From positions 1 through 64,000 of the forward strand of contig JAOPYI010000059.1 of the NCBI GenBank assembly GCA_025964675.1: a stretch of 64,000 nt of DNA. Direction: 5' to 3'. This document shows, piece after piece, positions 56,170-64,000 of this stretch. A program made the translations under genes and the position numbers. The notes under the pieces were generated by a model that was given only the letters and a program-made list of their open reading frames with translations, did not search any database and had not been told where the DNA came from. How positions within the stretch are numbered: position 1 is the first letter of the stretch; every line of letters begins with the position of its first letter. This stretch comes from Sphaerisporangium sp. (GTDB lineage: Bacteria; Actinomycetota; Actinomycetes; Streptosporangiales; Streptosporangiaceae).

Positions 56170-57315
56170 TCAGGTGCGCGATTCTACGGCGGCGGGCACG
56201 AGGACCCGCAGCCGGAACCCTCCGCCCGCAGGCGGCCCCGCGTCGACGGAGCCTCCCTCCGCCTCGACCCGTTCGGTGAGGCCGGTGAGCCCGCTTCCGG
56301 GTTCGACGGGCCCGGCGTGGCGCCCGTCGTCGCTGATCTCCAGCCTCGCGGCGCCGTCCTCGAACGTCACGTTGATGTCGCACCTGCTCGCTTCGGCGTG
56401 CCGTACGACGTTGGTGACCCCTTCGCGCACGGCCCAGCCGAACAGGCCGTCCAGGGCGTCGGGCAGCGGCGTGCCGGAGGTGCGTACCGTGACGGCGACG
56501 CCGGCCGCGTCGAGCGCCGCGCGGGCGTTGTCGAGCTCCTCCGACAGGCCGCGCTGGCGGTAGCCGGTGACGGCCTCCCGCACCTCCTGCAGGGCGAGAC
56601 GTGCCACGGACTCGATGTCACGGATCTCGCCGGCCGCCCTGGGGGAGCCCTGCTCGGCGAGCCGCCCGGCGAGCTCGCTCTTGAGCACGATGAGCGACAG
56701 GCTGTGCCCGAGCAGGTCGTGCAGGTCGCGCGCGATGCGCAGACGTTCCTCGCTGGCCGCGAGCCGGGCCACCTCCCCCTGGGCCCGGTGGAGCCGGTTC
56801 ACGAGAACCCGGGTGTTGCGGACGCTCATGAACAGTATGCCGAGCGTTACCACCTGCAGCAGAAGGAGCGAGATGGTGCCTCCGTCGGCCCCGGACACGA
56901 GGCCGTCGAAGAGCACCACCAAGCCCATTCCGAGGATGCCGGCCACAGCCGATCGGGTGGGCAGCGCCATGCTGATCACGACGGTGACGTAGATCGGCAA
57001 CGCCAGCCAGCCGCCTCCGAAGAGGAACGGGAACACGACGGCCATCAGCGCGACCAGGCAGAGCAGCGGGAGCGTCCACCGGCCCGGCTCGCCGTAGTTC
57101 TTCGGGCTCAACACGGTGGCGATGAAAGCCGCGACGAAGGCCACCAGCGACGCGATCGCCCAGTAAGCCTTGGCCCCGCTGACGTTCCCCGAGGTGACGT
57201 CGAGCACCGGGTAGAACAGGTAGACGAGCCCGAAGGACATGCCCATCAGGCGCCTCCAGCGGTTCGGCCTGTCCTCCGCGCCTCCGAAGGTGAAGATGTT
57301 GCTCAGACGGCCCAT
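56170..57315 (-). CDS. membrane sensor histidine kinase (DesK-like, HisKA_3)
   Basis: N-terminal TM region; [52 protein letters not shown]. Confidence 0.95.
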   Translation of the reverse strand: MGRLSNIFTFGGAEDRPNRWRRLMGMSFGLVYLFYPVLDVTSGNVSGAKAYWAIASLVAFVAAFIATVLSPKNYGEPGRWTLPLLCLVALMAVVFPFLFGGGWLALPIYVTVVISMALPTRSAVAGILGMGLVVLFDGLVSGADGGTISLLLLQVVTLGILFMSVRNTRVLVNRLHRAQGEVARLAASEERLRIARDLHDLLGHSLSLIVLKSELAGRLAEQGSPRAAGEIRDIESVARLALQEVREAVTGYRQRGLSEELDNARAALDAAGVAVTVRTSGTPLPDALDGLFGWAVREGVTNVVRHAEASRCDINVTFEDGAARLEISDDGRHAGPVEPGSGLTGLTERVEAEGGSVDAGPPAGGGFRLRVLVPAAVESRT

Positions 57316-57318
57316 CCC

Positions 57319-58056
57319 TCAGGCCCGTACCGTCGCCCTGCGGTAGGCGTAGATCGCCAGACCGCACAGCACCACCGCCCAGCCGAGGATGCCGGCGACC
57401 GCCGGCCCCGGCGGCGTGTGACCGGCGACGATCTCCCAGCCGATGCTGGCGTAATCGTAGGACGGCAGCGCGTGCGCGATGGTACGCATGACTTGCGGCA
57501 GCATGTCGACGGGGAACCACAGGCCGCCGAGGAGCGCGAGGCCGAACATGCCGATGATGGCCAGCGGCTGCGCGGTGTCGGGAGGCACCAGCGAGCCGAT
57601 GATCAGGCCGAGGGCGGCGAACGGGATCGTGCCCACCCACATGACCGGGATCAGCGTGGCCCACTCGCCCGGGGTCAGGGAGACGTGCTGGGTGATCACG
57701 GCGGCCAGGACGACCAGCAGCAGCGCGGGCAGCACCAGGAGCAGCGCCGAGATCATCTTGGTCGCGATGATCATCCAGCTGGGCAGCGGGGTGATCTGGA
57801 GCTGGCGGAGCCAGCCGCTCTGCCGCTCCTGCGACCACGGCACGGCGGTGGACATGATGGACGCGGCCAGCGCGCCGTAGGCGGCCATCGACACCATGAG
57901 GATCACGCTGGCCTCCACGCCGGTCGCCTCGTCGACCTGGCTTCCCCACAGGTTGGAGTAGAGCAGGTAGAAGCCGACGGGGAACGCCACGACGAAGATG
58001 ATGTACCGCTTGTTGCGCAGCATCCGCGTGGCTTCGAGCTTGACGTAGTTCAGCAT
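57319..58056 (-). CDS. ABC transporter permease (ABC-2 type)
   Basis: MLNYVKLEATRMLRNKRYIIFVVAFPVGFYLLYSNLWG; about six TM segments; between the HK and ATPase genes. Confidence 0.9.
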   Translation of the reverse strand: MLNYVKLEATRMLRNKRYIIFVVAFPVGFYLLYSNLWGSQVDEATGVEASVILMVSMAAYGALAASIMSTAVPWSQERQSGWLRQLQITPLPSWMIIATKMISALLLVLPALLLVVLAAVITQHVSLTPGEWATLIPVMWVGTIPFAALGLIIGSLVPPDTAQPLAIIGMFGLALLGGLWFPVDMLPQVMRTIAHALPSYDYASIGWEIVAGHTPPGPAVAGILGWAVVLCGLAIYAYRRATVRA

Positions 58057-58059
58057 GGC

Positions 58060-58950
58060 TCAGGCCTCCGCGGGCTGGGTGAGAGCGAGGAAGGCGTCCT
58101 CCAGGTCGGCCCCGTGGATCTGGAGGTTCCGCACGTCCAGCGTGGTCTTACGGTAAAGCGCTTCCACGGTCGCGTCGACGTCGGTGGTCCGCAGCGTCAC
58201 CGCGCCTGACAGGATCTCGACGCCGGTGACCCCCGGCAGCGCGTCCAGACAGGCCGATGACTGGCCGCCGAGCGAGAAGCCGACCGAGCTCCCGCCGACG
58301 CCGGCCTTGATCTCGGCGGCCGTGCCGTCGGCCACGACCCTCCCACCGGCCACCACGATGACACGGTCGGAGTTCTCGTCGGCCTCTTCGAGGTAGTGGG
58401 TGGCGAACAGGACGGTGTGCCCCCGGGCCGCGTAGCTCCGCATGCTGCCCCAGAAGGCCCGGCGCGACTCCACGTCCATCGCGGCGGTCGGCTCGTCGAG
58501 GACCAGGAGCCTCGGCGCGCCCGCGATGGCCAGGGCGAACCTGACGCGCTGGGTCTGCCCGCCGGACAGCTTGTCGGTGCGCCGCGAGGACAGATCGGTC
58601 AGGTCGGCCATCTGGAGGACGTGGTCGAGCGGCAGGGGGTCGGGATACAGGCGGCGGATGAAGTCGACCAGCTCGCGTACGGTCAGCTCGGGGATGAGGG
58701 TCCCCTCCTGCAGCATCGCGCCGATGTCCCCGCGCGCCACCGCCTCGTCCGGGGTGCGGCCGAAGACCTGGATCCGCCCCGCGGTGGGCCGGATGAGGCC
58801 CAGCAGCATGTTGATCGTCGTGGACTTGCCGGCGCCGTTGGGCCCGAGGAGGGCGACGGTTCGCCCCGGCTCCATGGTGAGGTTCAGGCCGTCCACGGCG
58901 AGGATCTCGCCGTAACTCTTGCTCACGTCGGTGAGCGCGATGGCGTTCAT
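58060..58950 (-). CDS. ABC transporter ATP-binding protein
   Basis: LLGPNGAGKSTTINMLLGLIRPTAG; LSGGQTQRVRFALAIAG; LLVLDEPTAAMDVESRR. Confidence 0.95.
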   Translation of the reverse strand: MNAIALTDVSKSYGEILAVDGLNLTMEPGRTVALLGPNGAGKSTTINMLLGLIRPTAGRIQVFGRTPDEAVARGDIGAMLQEGTLIPELTVRELVDFIRRLYPDPLPLDHVLQMADLTDLSSRRTDKLSGGQTQRVRFALAIAGAPRLLVLDEPTAAMDVESRRAFWGSMRSYAARGHTVLFATHYLEEADENSDRVIVVAGGRVVADGTAAEIKAGVGGSSVGFSLGGQSSACLDALPGVTGVEILSGAVTLRTTDVDATVEALYRKTTLDVRNLQIHGADLEDAFLALTQPAEA

Positions 58951-59103
58951 GTCACCAACGGTAGGGAGACTCGAGGAAGATCCTCAGTGCCGGGCATCCG
59001 GCCTTCGCGATGACATTTGTCATCCTGGCCTGCCGGGGAGAGGACGGCGCGGCCGTGGAGATCCTGCGCGGCGGCTCGATAGTCGTCTCCTCCCTTGCCC
59101 GCG

Positions 59104-59895
59104 TCACCGTTTTGCTCCGAGGCGCCGCGAGATCTCGTTCGCGGCTGCGACCACGAGGGGTTCGAACTCCGAAACCTTGTCCCATGTGACCCGCTCCACT
59201 GGCCCGGAGACGCTGATCCCGCTCAGACTCGTCCCCGACTGGTCGAAGATCGGCGCGGCTACGCAGCGGATGCCTTCTTCGTTCTCGATGTCGTCGATCG
59301 AACAGCCCCGCTCACGGATCACGGCGAGCTCCTCACGGAGCCTGTCGGCCGTGGTGATCGTCCGCGACGTCCGTGCCGGCATCCCGTTCGAGATGACCAT
59401 CTCCACAGTCTCGGTCGACGCATGGGCCAGCATCGCCTTGCCGAGACTGGTGCTGTAGGCCGGCTGCTGGTTCCCGATACGGGAGAACATCCGGACAGGG
59501 TGGGGGCTGTCGACCTTGTCCACGTACACGATGCTTGGAAAGTCGGCGATCGCCAGATGAACGGTCTCGCTGGTCTGCGTGGCGAGCCTCTGCAGCACGT
59601 CCCTCATGCTGCGATGCAGGTCCACGCCGGCGAGGTAGATCTGGCCGAGCTGTGCGTTGCGCCATCCCAGCCGGTAGTGCCCGGAGGAGAGCTGCTCCAC
59701 GAAGCGTGCCTCGACGAGCGGCTGGAGCAACCGAAACAAAGTGCTCTTATTCATTTCCAGCTTCGTGGAGAGCTCGACGAGGGAGAAGCCGCCCCCGCCG
59801 GTGTCGTGGCCGAGCTGCAGCAGGACGGACAGGGCTCGGCGCAAGGACGCCGAGTTGTTGCGGGGACCCGGGGTTTGGCTCAGATCCTTAGTCAT
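59104..59895 (-). CDS. IclR family transcriptional regulator
   Basis: SASLRRALSVLLQLGHDTGGGGFSLVELSTKLEMNKSTLFRLLQPLVEARFVEQ wHTH plus IclR effector domain. Confidence 0.95.
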   Translation of the reverse strand: MTKDLSQTPGPRNNSASLRRALSVLLQLGHDTGGGGFSLVELSTKLEMNKSTLFRLLQPLVEARFVEQLSSGHYRLGWRNAQLGQIYLAGVDLHRSMRDVLQRLATQTSETVHLAIADFPSIVYVDKVDSPHPVRMFSRIGNQQPAYSTSLGKAMLAHASTETVEMVISNGMPARTSRTITTADRLREELAVIRERGCSIDDIENEEGIRCVAAPIFDQSGTSLSGISVSGPVERVTWDKVSEFEPLVVAAANEISRRLGAKR

Positions 59896-60041
59896 CGCGG
59901 GTTCCACCACAGAGCACGAGGTCGAGCACGGCACCGCGTCGGTGCCCGGCAGAGCGGGCGGTAGGCATACGCGCGACCACGGGTCAGCACCCTCTCTTCA
60001 TGGGATTTCTTCATGCCGGACTTGTGGTCGAAGCATTTCAG

Positions 60042-60057
60042 TGAAGTTAACACTTCA
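60042..60057. promoter_or_regulatory. inverted repeat between IclR and SBP genes
   Basis: TGAAGT-TAAC-ACTTCA. Confidence 0.45.
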
Positions 60058-60074
60058 TTCCGTGCCATCGGGTC

Positions 60075-60103
60075 TTGACGCGACTATGCCCTACGGATAA
60101 TCC
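60075..60103 (+). promoter_or_regulatory. candidate sigma70-type promoter for the dpp-like operon
   Basis: TTGACG (60075-60080) followed by GGATAAT/TAATCC about 15-17 nt downstream. Confidence 0.35.
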
Positions 60104-60106
60104 TGA

Positions 60107-60135
60107 TGCAATGCAAGTTAGAGATTTGCATTGCA
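60107..60135. promoter_or_regulatory. perfect 10-bp inverted repeat, candidate IclR operator
   Basis: TGCAATGCAA (60107-60116) - N9 - TTGCATTGCA (60126-60135). Confidence 0.65.
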
Positions 60136-60233
60136 AAACACAGGTCAGCGTGCTCTGTAACCCCCTGCTCGGTCTTCCGACATCGTCGGAGCGCGGCTAG
60201 AGGAACGCTGAACTGACCTGAGAGAAGGTTTAG

Positions 60234-61760
60234 ATGACGAAGCATCATGGCCGCGCTTTCGCCCTGCGCGCAGCCGTGGTGGCCTGCACGACGGCTGTAG
60301 TTGCAGCGGGCTGTTCCCAGCCCCGAAGCAGCACCGCCGACGCCGGAGTCACCGTGGCGGAAACGACCGCGCCCACGACGCTCGACCCCCAGGGCTCGGC
60401 CTTCTTCGCCGACCGGTTCGCCTGGCAGTTAGCGTACGAGTGCCTGCTCACCACCACCGCCGACGGCAAGGTGGAGCCCGCGCTAGCCTCAGGCTACGAG
60501 CGGTCGAAAGACGGCCTCACGTACACATTCCACCTCAAGCCCAATGTGAAGTTCCACAACGGCGAGGCTCTGACCGCCGACGATGTCGTCTACACCTTCA
60601 CCCGCCTGAAGAAAAGCCCCGACGGTATCGACAAGGCGATGTTCCCGACCCTTGAGGAAACGGTGGCCCTGAGCGCGACGACCGTGGAATTCCGCCTCAA
60701 GAGCCCGGATGCCGGCTTCGTCAACAACATGGCCAACCCGCTCGTGTGGGGCTGCGCCGTGATGAACAAGAAGGCGGCCACGTCCAGCAAGGCGGCCGTC
60801 AGCATGGTGGGCACCGGGCCGTGGAAGCAGGAGTCCTACCGGGCCAACAGCGAACTCAAGCTCACGCGGTTCGACGACTACTGGGGTGCCAAGGCCAAGT
60901 CCGGACGCCTCAACATCTTGTACGTGCCCAATGTGTCCACGCAGGTGAGCGACCTGGAGGCCGACAAGGTCGACTTGATCTTCCCTGACGTGGCGGGGGC
61001 AAAAGCGCTGTCGGGCTCGGACAAGCTCGCGGTCGACAAGGCCGCGACGGATTCCACGATCTTCCTTCAGGTCAACAACCTCACGAAGCCGTTCGACGAC
61101 CAGAGGGTGCGTCAGGCGCTCGCCCTGGCACTCGATCGGGACAGCCTTGCCCAGCAAGCGTACAGCGGCGCGGCCCAAGCCAGCCTCTACATCCCACCGG
61201 GCACCTCATGGGCCCCCAAGCCGGTGGACCTGCCCAACTCGACGCAGGACGTCGAGAAGGCCAAGCGACTTCTCAGCGAGGCCGGATATCCGAACGGCTT
61301 TTCCACGTCGCTGATGTACATCAGCGGCTACGACAGCGGGACCAACGATCTGGTCGCCGCCATGCAGGACCAGCTCGCCAAGGTCGGCATCAAGGTTCAG
61401 CTGGAGCCGCTTGAGGGCGGTGCCTGGGGCGCCAAGCTCACGAGCGCCAAGTACGCCCTGAGCTGGAACGCGCAGTCGTACTACTCCAACCCGTTCCAGT
61501 ACGTGCAGCCCGCCGAGGGTCGTCAGGGCCCCGTCCCCAGCTCCCTGCAGAAGCTGCTTGACGCGGTGCTGAAGGCCGAAAGCCAGGAGGCGTACCAGCA
61601 GGCCTTGATCGCCATCGAGAAGGCGGAGGCCGAGGTGGTCTACCCGACCATCACCCTGCTCGCGACGGACATGTTCGTCGCCTACAAGAAGGGTATGCAC
61701 GGGGTGCGAGTGCCCCCGAGCCAGAGCCGTACATTCCTGAGCCAGGTCGGCCATGGCTGA
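60234..61760 (+). CDS. ABC transporter substrate-binding lipoprotein, SBP family 5 (peptide/nickel type)
   Basis: Lipoprotein-like signal (TTAVVAAGCSQ); AETTAPTTLDPQGSAFF; ALTADDVVYTFTRLK; DDQRVRQALALALDRDSLAQQAYSG. Confidence 0.95.
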   Translation: MTKHHGRAFALRAAVVACTTAVVAAGCSQPRSSTADAGVTVAETTAPTTLDPQGSAFFADRFAWQLAYECLLTTTADGKVEPALASGYERSKDGLTYTFHLKPNVKFHNGEALTADDVVYTFTRLKKSPDGIDKAMFPTLEETVALSATTVEFRLKSPDAGFVNNMANPLVWGCAVMNKKAATSSKAAVSMVGTGPWKQESYRANSELKLTRFDDYWGAKAKSGRLNILYVPNVSTQVSDLEADKVDLIFPDVAGAKALSGSDKLAVDKAATDSTIFLQVNNLTKPFDDQRVRQALALALDRDSLAQQAYSGAAQASLYIPPGTSWAPKPVDLPNSTQDVEKAKRLLSEAGYPNGFSTSLMYISGYDSGTNDLVAAMQDQLAKVGIKVQLEPLEGGAWGAKLTSAKYALSWNAQSYYSNPFQYVQPAEGRQGPVPSSLQKLLDAVLKAESQEAYQQALIAIEKAEAEVVYPTITLLATDMFVAYKKGMHGVRVPPSQSRTFLSQVGHG

Positions 61761-62640
61761 TGCACCGCTTGTGGATCACTCCTCGACAGGGGCGGTCCAC
61801 ACCGCGGCCGTGCCGGGCGCCCCTCTGCTGGTCGTCGATGGTCTGTCCGTGTGCTATGGGGCATCGGGAGCATCCAAGGCGGCCGTCGAGGACGTCTCAT
61901 TCACGATCTCACGCGGTGACCGTGTAGGACTCGTCGGCGAGTCGGGATCGGGGAAGTCCACCCTCGCGTCCGCGATCCTGCGGATCCTTCCGGCTGACGC
62001 AACCGTCCAGTCCGGCCGGATCGAACTTGACGGCGAGGATCTGCTGCCCCTTAAGCCCTCGGCGCTACGGTCCATCCGCAGCACGCGCATCGCCCGGGTC
62101 CCCCAGGATCCTCTGGGCAGTCTCAACCCGGTCTTCACGATCGGCCGCCAACTCTCCGACGTCATCACCGCGCACCGCCAGCTCGGGCGACGTGAGCGGA
62201 CGCCCCTCGTCGAGGAGGCGTTGCGCCAGGTGGGCATCGGCGACGCCGCTGTCAAGCGGCGCAGCTACCCTCATGAGCTCTCCGGCGGTATGCGCCAGCG
62301 TGTCATGATCGCGATGGCGCTGCTGAACCATCCTGATCTGCTCATCGCCGACGAGCCGACGACGGCGCTCGACGTTACCGTGCAGGCCCAGGTGGTCGAG
62401 CTCCTGCGCGAGCGTGTCGACAACTCCGCGATGACACTACTACTCATCTCCCACGACATCGGCGTGATCTCCGAGTTGTGTACCAAGGTCATGGTCATGT
62501 ACGGCGGCCGCATCGTGGAACAGGGACCGGCGGCCGATGTCCTCATTCGGCCCTCGCATCCGTACACCCGGTCACTCCTCGACGCCGCACGGGGAAAGGT
62601 GACCACCTACGCTCCCCACCCCGTCGCGGTGGTGGCATGA
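61753..62640 (+). CDS. ABC transporter ATP-binding protein (DppD-like)
   Basis: GESGSGKSTLASAILRILP; RVPQDPLGSLNPVFTIGRQL; LSGGMRQRVMIAMAL; ADEPTTALDVTVQAQV. Confidence 0.95.
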   Translation: MADAPLVDHSSTGAVHTAAVPGAPLLVVDGLSVCYGASGASKAAVEDVSFTISRGDRVGLVGESGSGKSTLASAILRILPADATVQSGRIELDGEDLLPLKPSALRSIRSTRIARVPQDPLGSLNPVFTIGRQLSDVITAHRQLGRRERTPLVEEALRQVGIGDAAVKRRSYPHELSGGMRQRVMIAMALLNHPDLLIADEPTTALDVTVQAQVVELLRERVDNSAMTLLLISHDIGVISELCTKVMVMYGGRIVEQGPAADVLIRPSHPYTRSLLDAARGKVTTYAPHPVAVVA

Positions 62641-63683
62641 CCGACGACAGGACCCTGGTGACCACACCGGCCGACGAACCCGACGTCGTCCTCGACGTCC
62701 GAGACGCCGTGAGACACTACGCCCTTCGCCGCAGAAGCCTGAGGGATCCTCGCCGGTCCGTGCACGCGGTCGACGGCGTCAGCGTCCAGCTCCGCTCCGG
62801 ACGCACCCTGGGGATCGTTGGCGAGTCAGGCTGCGGCAAGTCGACGCTCGGGCGGCTGATCACCGGTCTGGAGACACCGACGGCCGGCACCATCAGGGTC
62901 GGCACCAATGGGACTCCCGCAGCTGCCGCCTTCGGCAGCGGAACGGTCCAGGCGGTGTTCCAGGACCCGGCGAGCGCGCTTGACCCTCGGATGACGGTAC
63001 GCGAGAGCATCGGCGAGGCGCTGGGCAAGGTCGGCAGGGACGAACGTGAGAGGCGTACCGACGAGGCGATCGCCGCCGTCGGGCTCACTCCCGACTTGGG
63101 CTCCCGATACCCCCACGAGCTTTCGGGTGGCCAGCAGCAGCGCGTGTGCATCGCCCGCGCCATCGTCGACGAGCCCGAGCTGATCCTGCTGGATGAGGCG
63201 GTAAGCTCGCTCGACGCGTCGCTGCAGGCGCAGATCCTCGACTTGCTCCAACGGCTGCAGCGGAACACCGGCACTGCTTACGTCTTTATTTCGCACGACT
63301 TGCGGGCCGTGCGTCAGGTCAGCCATTCGGTGGCCGTCATGTACCTGGGCCAGGTCGTGGAGCAGGCACCGGCCGAGGCGTTCGACCGCGGTCTGCTTCA
63401 TCCCTACGCCGTCGCTCTGCGCTCCACGGAGCCTCGGATCCTCGACGACGGGGCCGAACCCATCGAGCGCATCGTGCTCAGAGGCGAACCACCGAGCGCC
63501 GTCGCCCTACCGCCCGGATGCCGCTTCGCTCCTCGCTGCCCGATAGTCGAAGACCACTGCCGGCGTATCGCTCCCGACCTCGTCGAGGCGGCGTCCGGCC
63601 ACCTTGTGCGCTGCCACAAGCCGGGCGACCTCACGCTGTCCGGCATCGGGCGAGCCGGTGCGGGCACGCCCGCAGAAGCCTAG
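62637..63683 (+). CDS. ABC transporter ATP-binding protein (DppF-like)
   Basis: GESGCGKSTLGRLITGL; VFQDPASALDPRMTV; LSGGQQQRVCIARAIV; LLDEAVSSLDASLQAQIL; CRFAPRCPI. Overlaps the upstream stop. Confidence 0.95.
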   Translation: MTDDRTLVTTPADEPDVVLDVRDAVRHYALRRRSLRDPRRSVHAVDGVSVQLRSGRTLGIVGESGCGKSTLGRLITGLETPTAGTIRVGTNGTPAAAAFGSGTVQAVFQDPASALDPRMTVRESIGEALGKVGRDERERRTDEAIAAVGLTPDLGSRYPHELSGGQQQRVCIARAIVDEPELILLDEAVSSLDASLQAQILDLLQRLQRNTGTAYVFISHDLRAVRQVSHSVAVMYLGQVVEQAPAEAFDRGLLHPYAVALRSTEPRILDDGAEPIERIVLRGEPPSAVALPPGCRFAPRCPIVEDHCRRIAPDLVEAASGHLVRCHKPGDLTLSGIGRAGAGTPAEA

Positions 63684-63691
63684 GAGAGGCT

Positions 63692-64000
63692 GTGCTCCTT
63701 TACCTTTCGAAGAAGCTGGCGGGAGCCTTCGGCGTCCTGCTCGTCCTCTCGGCGCTGATCTTCTTCGCCGGGCGCGGGCTGGTGCCCGGCAACCCGGCGG
63801 CCGTCATCGCCGGCTCCAAGGCCTCTCCCGAGACGATCGCGGCGATCGAGCACCAACTCGGACTGGACCAGCCGATCTACCGCCAATATCTCGACTGGTT
63901 GACCGCGGCTTTCCGCGGCGACTTGGGCACCTCGCCGATCTCCAGTCAGGCCAACATCGACGTGATCGCCCAGCAGGCGCCGGTCTCGCTCGAGCTCAGC
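63692..64000 (+). CDS. ABC transporter permease (DppB-like), 3'-truncated by window
   Basis: VLLYLSKKLAGAFGVLLVLSALIFFAGRGLVPGNPAAVIAG...IEHQLGLDQPIYRQYLDWLTAAFRGDLGTS. Confidence 0.9.
   Translation, partial: MLLYLSKKLAGAFGVLLVLSALIFFAGRGLVPGNPAAVIAGSKASPETIAAIEHQLGLDQPIYRQYLDWLTAAFRGDLGTSPISSQANIDVIAQQAPVSLELS

Noticed and set aside
56038-58209. 723-aa plus-strand ORF
   Set aside because: Antisense of the RR/HK/permease genes; H/D/R/Q-rich shadow ORF.
1-64000. CRISPR arrays, tRNA/rRNA genes, intact transposons or prophage
   Set aside because: No regularly spaced repeats, no tRNA cloverleaf/CCA pattern or rRNA motifs noticed, and only transposase fragments were found. A tRNAscan-SE/Infernal run would be needed to exclude small RNAs.

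Overview
High-GC actinomycete chromosomal window, probably Streptosporangiales-like (inferred from GC content and gene families only). About 50 protein-coding genes are supported; no rRNA, tRNA or CRISPR was recognised. Notable blocks are: a type III PKS / ICMT-like methyltransferase / FAD-oxidoreductase operon (6.5-9.2 kb); a solitary mIHF-like protein (13.9 kb); two paralogous secreted proteins (15.3-17.1 kb); a divergent MocR-YczE pair (20.9-23.0 kb); an ABC-F ATPase with two symmetric AT-ending codon patches (31.3-32.9 kb); an acVLRF1-type protein divergent from a degenerate EAL(+CBS-like) protein (33.2-35.4 kb); a DevS/DevR (DosS/DosR)-like hypoxia locus (38.3-42.5 kb); a gene graveyard with relics of a GNAT/acyl-CoA ligase, a GH25 lysozyme and IS256/IS630 transposases (42.5-47.8 kb); a six-gene complex-I/hydrogenase-4-like operon whose large subunit lacks the Ni-Fe cysteine motifs, in the same order as M. 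tuberculosis Rv0082-Rv0087 (47.9-55.2 kb); a two-component system next to an ABC exporter (55.5-59.0 kb); and an IclR-flanked Dpp-type ABC importer (59.1-64 kb). The most interesting combination is the DosR-like locus beside the non-hydrogenase 'Ehr' complex, separated by decayed genes and IS relics. All calls come from reading translations and motifs by eye; no database search was run.
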